DNA from: an uncultured Clostridia bacterium
GTDB lineage: Bacteria; Bacillota; Clostridia; Oscillospirales; Acutalibacteraceae
Direction: 5' to 3'
DNA length: 5,053 nucleotides
Assembly (NCBI GenBank): GCA_937902305.1
Contig: CALDHV010000124.1
Span: 1-5,053 of the forward strand
In this document: positions 1 through 4,450 of the stretch, in pieces
Layout of the letters: each line of letters begins with the position of its first letter
How positions within the stretch are numbered: position 1 is the stretch's first letter
Made by a program: the position numbers and the translations under genes
Notes under the pieces: generated by a model
Told to the model about the DNA's origin: nothing
Seen by the model: the letters and a program-made list of their open reading frames with translations, nothing else
The model's database searches: none

Positions 1-593
1 CCGTTCTCGGCGGTGAAGGTATCCTGCAGGTCCTTCACGTTGGCGGCGCGGTAGCCGGACTGCACACCGATGCCGTAAGCCGAGCCGGCGGCAAGCATCG
101 CCTTGAGGTCGGTTAGGATGCGGCTGTCACCGCGCTGATTGTTGCCGACGGCGACCAGCGAGACGGTCTTTTCGTAGTTGGCGGGCAATGGGTTCCAGTC
201 GTTGATGAGGATGAGCTGCCACGGGACGGCTTGCCCATCGGGGTAGTTGGTCGCCTGCACATAGCGCCCGGTGGTGTCGTATTGCAGCAGTGTCCGCCCG
301 GTTGCGGGATCGACTGCGCCGCCGGCGCTGACGGCGGAGGTCGGCTGTGCGGCGGTGGGGGTAACGACCTTGGTCGGGGCGGTCTTTTTCGCCGTTTCGG
401 TCACAGCGACCGTCGGCGCGGTGGTCACCGGCTCTGCCGCAGTGGGGGAGGCGGTCGTGATGACCGCCTCGGTCGGCTCGGTTTCTATATCGCTCTCTCC
501 TTTTTCACTGCCGGGTTTCGTGATGAACACGATCAGCAATACCAGCAGAAAGATCAGCAAAAGCGCGGCGATCAGCACCGGCTGTGTACGCAA
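1..593 (-). CDS. Membrane-anchored VanY-like D-Ala-D-Ala carboxypeptidase (peptidase M15 family), C-terminal part beyond window
   Basis: Translating the minus strand gives an open frame that leaves the window at base 1 after 197 codons. Residues about 5-24 form one hydrophobic segment (LIAALLLIFLLVLLIVF) after a short basic start, so the protein is probably a signal-anchored or exported wall enzyme. Residues about 35-92 are a low-complexity linker rich in Thr, Pro, Ala and Val, typical of a cell-wall-spanning spacer. From about residue 127 the sequence resembles the start of VanY domains: LILINDWNPLPANYE, then a 'LTDLKAML' helix and the SGYR motif (residues 179-182). VanY enzymes are zinc carboxypeptidases that remove the terminal D-Ala of peptidoglycan stem peptides. 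The zinc ligands (SxHxxGxAxD and later motifs) would lie in the missing part, so activity cannot be judged. I prefer the TTG start at 593 because AAAAGGA (603-609) lies 9 nt upstream; an in-frame ATG at 629 has AGGA only 16 nt away. The gene is divergent from rplU. Confidence 0.78.
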   Translation of the reverse strand, partial: MRTQPVLIAALLLIFLLVLLIVFITKPGSEKGESDIETEPTEAVITTASPTAAEPVTTAPTVAVTETAKKTAPTKVVTPTAAQPTSAVSAGGAVDPATGRTLLQYDTTGRYVQATNYPDGQAVPWQLILINDWNPLPANYEKTVSLVAVGNNQRGDSRILTDLKAMLAAGSAYGIGVQSGYRAANVKDLQDTFTAEN

Positions 594-666
594 CCGATAC
601 GTTCCTTTTTTTGTATGAATGACTATCATAGAGTACGGTTCACTGTCCTTTCGTTACTAATCCAAT

Positions 667-695
667 ATATTACTCCAAAACCGAAAATATAGCAA
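667..695 (-). promoter_or_regulatory. Candidate sigma-A promoter for the VanY-like gene
   Basis: On the minus strand, TTGCTA (695-690) and TAATAT (672-667) are separated by exactly 17 nt, a good match to the TTGACA-N17-TATAAT pattern. Transcription would begin near base 660, giving a leader of about 67 nt to the TTG start or about 31 nt to the ATG at 629. The tandem 24-bp repeats begin 5 bp upstream of its -35 box, so they could control it. The call rests on box matches and spacing only; AT-rich DNA makes chance matches more likely. Confidence 0.5.
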
Positions 696-699
696 GAGG

Positions 700-747
700 T
701 TTTATAAAAAACGAGGATGTACATTTTATAAAAAACGAGAATGTACA
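700..747. repeat. Two contiguous 24-bp direct repeats in the divergent promoter region
   Basis: Copy 1 (700-723) and copy 2 (724-747) are adjacent without spacer and differ at one base (G716 versus A740). Each copy starts with the palindrome TTTTATAAAA, continues with AACGAG, and ends with the palindrome TGTACA (718-723 and 742-747). They lie between the outward-facing promoters, 5 bp upstream of the minus-strand -35 box and about 30 bp upstream of the rplU -35 box. The position suggests a tandem operator site for a transcription factor, or a recent small duplication. I do not recognise the site as belonging to a known regulator. Confidence 0.85.
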
Positions 748-776
748 GCAAATCTTAAATAAGAAATAAAAAACAG

Positions 777-805
777 TTGACAAGCCGCAAGGGATATGCT
801 ACAAT
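777..805 (+). promoter_or_regulatory. Strong sigma-A promoter of the rplU-prp-rpmA unit
   Basis: A perfect -35 box TTGACA (777-782) is followed after exactly 17 nt by TACAAT (800-805), one base from the -10 consensus. A TG dinucleotide at 797-798, one base ahead of the -10 box, makes it an extended -10 promoter. The stretch upstream (about 750-775) is almost only A and T with several A-runs, resembling an UP element for the alpha-subunit C-terminal domain, as is common at ribosomal promoters. The transcription start should be near 811-813, leaving a leader of about 95 nt before rplU. Confidence 0.88.
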
Positions 806-811
806 ATCCGT

Positions 812-906
812 TGCCGCGTGTGCCGGGCGCTCATTTTTGAGCACAAGCAACGGCTTTTGCCGTACGCCCGAGTGCAGCGAGTCTATAAGAAAAGGCAGGT
901 ACGCCT
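812..906 (+). ncRNA. Structured mRNA leader of rplU, probable ribosomal protein L21 leader
   Basis: The 5' untranslated region can fold into a branched structure. A closing stem pairs CGGGCG (824-829) with CGCCCG (865-870). Inside it are two tetra-U-loop hairpins: CTCA/TGAG at 830-841 (or GCTCA/TGAGC at 829-842 if base 829 leaves the closing stem), and ACGGC/GCCGT at 850-863. A further hairpin, AGGC (893-896) with GCCT (903-906), would cover the ribosome binding site just before the rplU ATG. An L21 leader family is described upstream of rplU-rpmA in Bacillus and other low-GC Gram-positive bacteria and is thought to be autoregulatory; position and size agree here. No U-tract follows any hairpin, so translational rather than termination control is the more likely mechanism. 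The pairing was found by eye, and membership of the known family is inferred. Confidence 0.65.
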
Positions 907-1218
907 ATGTACGCAATCATTGAAACCGGCGGCAAGCAGTACAAGGTACAGAACGGTGACACTCTGTACATTGAAAAGCTGGATGCGGCTGAAAACGCCT
1001 CCGTCACCTTCGACAAGGTGATCGCTTTGCAGGACGATGCGGGTCTCAAGGTCGGCGCTCCGTATGTCGAGGGAGCTACCGTGACCGCTCATGTTCTGAA
1101 AAACGGCAAGGGCAAGAAGATCACCGTCTTCACCTACAAGCCCAAAAAGAGCAGTTCCCGTAAGATGGGACATCGTCAGCCCTATACCAAGGTGCAGATC
1201 GACACCATCAACGCCTGA
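907..1218 (+). CDS. rplU: 50S ribosomal protein L21
   Basis: The 103-residue product has the usual length of bacterial L21 and starts with the family's typical MYAIIETGGKQYKV. The C-terminal L21 signature is visible at about residues 74-96 (ITVFTYKPKK...RKMGHRQPYT), basic and 23S-rRNA-binding. L21 is a primary or early-binding protein of the large subunit, contacting domain I of 23S rRNA next to L20. The ATG follows AAAGGCAGG (891-899), a moderate ribosome binding site that could be masked by a small hairpin in the leader. It is the first gene of the operon and is followed after two bases by prp, the conserved Firmicutes order rplU-prp-rpmA. It has no visible defect. Confidence 0.98.
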   Translation: MYAIIETGGKQYKVQNGDTLYIEKLDAAENASVTFDKVIALQDDAGLKVGAPYVEGATVTAHVLKNGKGKKITVFTYKPKKSSSRKMGHRQPYTKVQIDTINA

Positions 1219-1220
1219 TT

Positions 1221-1535
1221 ATGATACGGATCGAATATCGGTCACGGCAGGGGCAGTTGTGCGGCTTTTGCATCACCGGTCACGCGGGAGCGGGTACGGT
1301 GGGCAACGATATCATTTGCGCCGCTGTTTCCTCCGCCGCCTATATGGCCGCCAACACCCTCACGGATGTGCTGATGCTTCCCACCGATACCGCGGTATCG
1401 GACGGAAGAATGGAGCTTACCGTCAGCGGTGACATGGATGCGGCACAGCCGATATTATCGGGCTTCCGGATGCATATCGAGGCATTGCACGAACAGTACC
1501 CGGATCGGGTACAATTAACGACTACGGAGGTGTAA
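1221..1535 (+). CDS. prp: Ribosomal-processing cysteine protease Prp (YsxB family)
   Basis: The 104-residue product matches Prp, formerly the uncharacterised YsxB/DUF464 family. Prp removes the N-terminal extension of ribosomal protein L27 in Firmicutes and related bacteria, a step that is essential in Staphylococcus aureus. The catalytic pair is visible as His21 in TGHAG and Cys33 in GNDIICAAVS, with the usual 11 intervening residues. Its substrate, L27 with an intact cleavage site, is encoded immediately downstream. The ATG lies two bases after the rplU stop and lacks a ribosome binding site at normal distance, so translation is probably coupled to rplU termination. One oddity is a second pair of cysteines, Cys14 and Cys17 (CGFC), just before the catalytic His; I do not know it as a family feature. 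Confidence 0.95.
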   Translation: MIRIEYRSRQGQLCGFCITGHAGAGTVGNDIICAAVSSAAYMAANTLTDVLMLPTDTAVSDGRMELTVSGDMDAAQPILSGFRMHIEALHEQYPDRVQLTTTEV

Positions 1536-1541
1536 TCCACT

Positions 1542-1823
1542 ATGTTGAGAGTCAATATCCAGTTATTCGCTCATAAGAAGGGCGTCGGTTCTACCAAGAA
1601 CGGTCGCGATTCCGAGTCCAAGCGTCTCGGCGTCAAGCGCGCGGACGGACAGTTCGTCCTCGCCGGCAATATCCTGGTGCGGCAGCGCGGCACTCACATT
1701 CATCCCGGCACCAACGTCGGCATCGGCTCCGATGACACGCTGTTTGCCTTGACGGACGGTGTGGTGCGGTTCGAGCGTATGGGCAAGGATCGCAAGTGCG
1801 TCAGTGTTTACGCGAAACAGTAA
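1542..1823 (+). CDS. rpmA: 50S ribosomal protein L27 precursor with Prp-cleavable N-terminal extension
   Basis: The 93-residue protein carries the L27 signature GNILVRQRGTHIHPG and the typical GRDSESKRLGVKRADGQ block. L27 sits near the peptidyl-transferase centre, where its flexible N-terminus reaches the tRNA ends. The start MLRVNIQLFAHKKG is the Firmicutes-type extension. By homology with S. aureus (LQFF/ASKKG), Prp would cut after Phe9, leaving Ala10-His-Lys-Lys-Gly as the mature end. The ribosome binding site GGAGG (1526-1530) overlaps the last codons of prp, and the ATG is six bases beyond the prp stop. A strong intrinsic terminator follows within ten bases of the stop. Confidence 0.98.
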   Translation: MLRVNIQLFAHKKGVGSTKNGRDSESKRLGVKRADGQFVLAGNILVRQRGTHIHPGTNVGIGSDDTLFALTDGVVRFERMGKDRKCVSVYAKQ

Positions 1824-1831
1824 CTGACACG

Positions 1832-1868
1832 AGGCTGTTGCACGAAATGTGCGACAGCCTTTTTCTTT
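1832..1868 (+). terminator. Intrinsic terminator between rpmA and obgE
   Basis: The arms AGGCTGTTGCAC (1832-1843) and GTGCGACAGCCT (1849-1860) form an uninterrupted 12-bp stem with a single G-U pair and a five-base loop, GAAAT. A T-rich tail, TTTTTCTTT (1860-1868), follows immediately. This is a textbook Rho-independent terminator. It begins nine bases after the rpmA stop codon and ends just before the obgE ribosome binding site. Because I see no convincing new promoter between it and obgE, it probably works as a partial terminator that reduces expression of obgE and later genes relative to the ribosomal protein genes. Confidence 0.92.
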
Positions 1869-1871
1869 ATC

Positions 1872-1879
1872 AAGGGAGG
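1872..1879 (+). promoter_or_regulatory. Ribosome binding site that fixes the obgE start
   Basis: AAGGGAGG lies 8 nt before the ATG at 1888, and the protein from that ATG begins MFVDKAIIKIKAGDGGDG, the standard Obg N-terminus. The longer open frame from a GTG at 1849 would start inside the terminator stem and add 13 residues with no family counterpart, so the ATG is the true start. Confidence 0.93.
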
Positions 1880-1887
1880 CGACAGAA

Positions 1888-3159
1888 ATGTTCGTCGATA
1901 AAGCGATCATAAAAATCAAGGCGGGGGACGGCGGCGACGGCGCGGTATCGTTCCACCGCGAAAAATATGTGGCGGCGGGCGGCCCGGACGGTGGCGACGG
2001 CGGTCGGGGCGGCAGTGTGCTGTTCGTGCCCGATGATGGGCTGAATACGCTGGCGGATTTCCGCTATCAGCGCAAATATGTCGCCACCCGGGGCGAAAAC
2101 GGCGGTGCCAAGCGTTGCTTCGGCAAAGCGGGGCAGGACTGCGTTGTGCGGGTACCGCGCGGAACGCTTCTGTATGATAATGAGACCGGACGGCTGATCG
2201 CGGACATCTCCGACGACGAGCCGTTTGTGGCGGCGCGCGGCGGACGCGGCGGATGGGGCAACAGCCATTTTGCCACCGCGACCCGGCAGGTGCCGCGCTT
2301 TTCCAAGCCCGGTGTCCCGGGGGAGGAAAAGGAGATACGGCTGGAGCTTAAGCTGTTGGCGGATGTCGGTCTGGTCGGCTTCCCGAATGTGGGCAAATCC
2401 ACCCTCATTTCGGTGGTCAGCGAGGCAAAGCCGGAGATCGCCAACTATCATTTCACCACCATCACGCCGGTGCTCGGCGTGGTGCGTCCCGCCCCGGGCG
2501 TTTCCTTTGTGATGGCGGACATTCCCGGTGTCATCGAGGGTGCCAGCGAGGGGGTCGGGCTGGGGCACGCCTTTTTGCGGCACGTGGAGCGTTGCCGACT
2601 GCTGGTGCATATTGTCGATGTGTCCGGCAGTGAGGGACGCGACCCGCTGGCGGATTTTGATACCATCAATGACGAATTGCGCAAGTTCAATCCCGACCTT
2701 GCCTCCCGTCCGATGATCGTCGCGGGCAATAAATGCGATCTGGCGACCGATGAGCAGGCGGCGGCGTTTGCCGCGGCGATGGCACAGCGCGGGTATGCGT
2801 ATTTCCCGCTGATGGCGCCGATCGCGCACGGCACCGATGCGCTGGTCAAATATTGCGCACAGCGGCTTTCCGAGCTGCCGCCGATCCGGCGGTATGAGCC
2901 GGAGCCGGAAATGCTCCCAGATGCCGATACGCTGGATAAGCGGGCGGTCAATATCGTCAACCGCGACGGGGTGTTCTTCGTCGATGCGCCGTGGTTGCTG
3001 CAGATCTTGCGCGGGGTGCATTTTGACGACCCGGAGGGCTTGCAGTATTTCGAAAAGATCCTGCGCAATACCGGCGTGATCGACGCGCTGGAGGCGGCGG
3101 GTATCCACGAGGGCGATACCGTTAGCATTTATGATCTGGAGTTTGATTTCATTAACTGA
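1888..3159 (+). CDS. obgE: Obg-family GTPase ObgE/CgtA
   Basis: The 423-residue protein has all three parts of the long Gram-positive Obg. First is a glycine-rich Obg fold (residues about 1-158, with AGDGGDG and GGPDGGDGGRGG loops). Next is a GTPase domain with G1 GFPNVGKS (164-171), switch I FTTITP (189-194), G3 DIPG (211-214) and G4 NKCD (281-284). Last is a C-terminal OCT domain (about 350-423) with RGVHFDDPEGLQYF and a final IYDLEFDF. Obg binds GTP weakly, associates with the 50S subunit during late assembly, and links growth, stress and sporulation control in Bacillus. The G5 region reads PLMAPIAHG (307-315), where a Ser-Ala pair is normal, so Met309 replaces the Ser. The gene lies behind a terminator, so it is probably expressed by read-through. 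Confidence 0.97.
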   Translation: MFVDKAIIKIKAGDGGDGAVSFHREKYVAAGGPDGGDGGRGGSVLFVPDDGLNTLADFRYQRKYVATRGENGGAKRCFGKAGQDCVVRVPRGTLLYDNETGRLIADISDDEPFVAARGGRGGWGNSHFATATRQVPRFSKPGVPGEEKEIRLELKLLADVGLVGFPNVGKSTLISVVSEAKPEIANYHFTTITPVLGVVRPAPGVSFVMADIPGVIEGASEGVGLGHAFLRHVERCRLLVHIVDVSGSEGRDPLADFDTINDELRKFNPDLASRPMIVAGNKCDLATDEQAAAFAAAMAQRGYAYFPLMAPIAHGTDALVKYCAQRLSELPPIRRYEPEPEMLPDADTLDKRAVNIVNRDGVFFVDAPWLLQILRGVHFDDPEGLQYFEKILRNTGVIDALEAAGIHEGDTVSIYDLEFDFIN

Positions 3160-3176
3160 TCGGAGGATAGACCGCT

Positions 3177-3575
3177 ATGGAACGTTTTTACCCCGAAGCC
3201 GTGGATGTGCATACTCTCAGCCCGTTGGCGCTGGCTTTTGTCGGCGACGGGGTATATAGTCTGCTGGTGCGGGAAAAACTGTTATGTGCCGCCAATCGGC
3301 AGGCGGGGGATCTGCACCATGCCGCCGTCAGGCTTGTTTGCGCCGAGGCGCAGGCGGCGGCGGTGGAGCGGCTGCTTCCCGTCCTCACGGCGGAGGAGGA
3401 AGCCGCGTATAAGCGCGGTCGCAACGCGCATACGGCGCGCACCGGCGCGGAGTATCACAAGGCAACCGGTCTGGAGGCGCTGTTCGGCTATCTGTATCTC
3501 GACGGTCAGTTGGAGCGGGTGCGGGAGCTGTTCGGCTACTGTGTCGGAGAGAACGACGGAGAGGACGCGGAATGA
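3177..3575 (+). CDS. mrnC: Mini-ribonuclease III
   Basis: The 132-residue protein is a stand-alone RNase III catalytic domain without the dsRNA-binding domain, as in Bacillus MrnC, which works as a dimer and trims the ends of 23S rRNA precursors. Visible family motifs are LSPLALAFVGDGVYS with the catalytic Asp24, KRGRNA (79-84), and HKATGLEALFGYLYL (94-108) with the metal-binding Glu100. The motif around Asp24 is normally GDA(I/V)(F/Y)E and here reads GDGVYS, a mild divergence. The ribosome binding site GGAGGA (3162-3167) stands 9 nt ahead of the ATG. mrnC commonly neighbours cysS in Bacillus; here it follows obgE by 17 nt and overlaps the next gene by 4 nt, suggesting an operon devoted to large-subunit maturation. 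Confidence 0.93.
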   Translation: MERFYPEAVDVHTLSPLALAFVGDGVYSLLVREKLLCAANRQAGDLHHAAVRLVCAEAQAAAVERLLPVLTAEEEAAYKRGRNAHTARTGAEYHKATGLEALFGYLYLDGQLERVRELFGYCVGENDGEDAE

Positions 3576-4450
3576 ACCTGTTGAAAAACCACAAAAAGAC
3601 GGTCGGCGATATCGCTGTCATCGCGGTCGGCAGTTTGCTGTATGCGACGGCGGTGTCGTTGTTCACCGCCCCGAATAATATCGCGCCCGGCGGTGTGACC
3701 GGCTTGGCAACGCTTGTCAATTATCTGTTTCACCTGCCGATCGGTGCGGTGTCATTCTGCCTCAATATCCCGCTTTTGCTGATCGGCTGGCGGTCGATGG
3801 GACGCGGCTTTTTGATACGCACGGTCGCCGGCATCGCGCTGTCGTCGCTGTTCACCGATCTGATGACGCTGTGGGTGCCATTTCCGGCGCTGTCTGACCT
3901 GCTGTTGGTCGTGATGATCGGCGGCGCGCTGATGGGCTTGGGGCTCGGCATCATCTTTTCCTGTGGCGGGACGACCGGCGGCAGTGATATTGTCGCCAAA
4001 TTGCTGGAACGGCGGTTTCCGCACATTTCGATCGGCAATCTGATCATGCTGGTGGACGGCGCGGTCATCGCGTTGTCCGCATTCGTGTACCGGCAGGTGG
4101 AAAGCCCGCTGTACGCGGTGATCTTCGTTTTTGTCTGTTCCACGATCGCCGACCGGCTGGTATACGGCGGTCGGCGGGGCAAAATGGCGATGATCGTCAC
4201 CCGCGACCCGCAGGGGTTGGCGGATCAGATCATGGAGAAGATCGGGCGCGGCGTGACGCTGGTCGATACCGCCGGTGCTTATACCGGCGAAAAGCGGCAG
4301 ATGCTCCTTTGCGCGGTCAGCCGCGAGGAGGTGCTTAAGCTCAAGCGCCTGACCTACGCAATGGACACAAACGCCTTTTTTATGATGCTGACAACGGACG
4401 AGGTAGTCGGCTTCGGCTGGATGGCTCCGGAAATTAAGGAGGAAAAGTAA
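3572..4450 (+). CDS. YitT family membrane protein (YitT membrane domain plus DUF2179)
   Basis: The 292-residue product starts with an integral membrane half. Hydrophobic segments lie at roughly residues 13-33, 52-72, 81-100, 108-130, 152-172 and 178-195. The conserved family loops PNNIAPGGVTG (34-44) and GGTTGGSDI (132-140) are present. A soluble C-terminal DUF2179 domain (about 204-285) contains GRGVT, GAYTG and DTNAFF. YitT-family proteins are widespread in Firmicutes, often in several copies; the substrate or role of most is unknown, so I assign no function. The ATG overlaps the mrnC stop (ATGA) and is preceded by GGAGAGG (3558-3564). The TAA stop shares its last A with the lepA ATG. This double overlap suggests coupled translation, although no functional link to ribosome assembly is known. 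Confidence 0.93.
   Translation: MNLLKNHKKTVGDIAVIAVGSLLYATAVSLFTAPNNIAPGGVTGLATLVNYLFHLPIGAVSFCLNIPLLLIGWRSMGRGFLIRTVAGIALSSLFTDLMTLWVPFPALSDLLLVVMIGGALMGLGLGIIFSCGGTTGGSDIVAKLLERRFPHISIGNLIMLVDGAVIALSAFVYRQVESPLYAVIFVFVCSTIADRLVYGGRRGKMAMIVTRDPQGLADQIMEKIGRGVTLVDTAGAYTGEKRQMLLCAVSREEVLKLKRLTYAMDTNAFFMMLTTDEVVGFGWMAPEIKEEK

Noticed and set aside
231..692. Plus-strand open frames of 153 and 115 codons (231-692, 271-618)
   Set aside because: They run opposite the VanY-like gene, are of low complexity rich in Gly, Arg or Val, and lack ribosome binding sites. The minus-strand reading gives a coherent membrane anchor, linker and enzyme domain.
700..747. CRISPR array
   Set aside because: Only two repeat units exist, they are contiguous with no spacer between them, and no cas gene is nearby.
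829..863. Transcription terminator in the rplU leader
   Set aside because: The hairpins are short, and the T-runs lie in the loops, not after the stems.
1838..1871. Promoter for obgE using TTGCAC at 1838
   Set aside because: With 17-nt spacing the -10 region reads TTTTCT, a poor match; TTTATC is 22 nt away. The TTGCAC is part of the terminator stem.
1849..1887. Upstream GTG start for obgE adding 13 residues
   Set aside because: It lies inside the terminator stem, has no ribosome binding site, and adds residues outside the conserved Obg start; the ATG at 1888 has an ideal site.
1870..3108. 412-codon minus-strand open frame opposite obgE
   Set aside because: It is an antisense shadow of a GC-rich gene: its composition is Arg/His-rich, no family is recognisable, and obgE is intact on the other strand.
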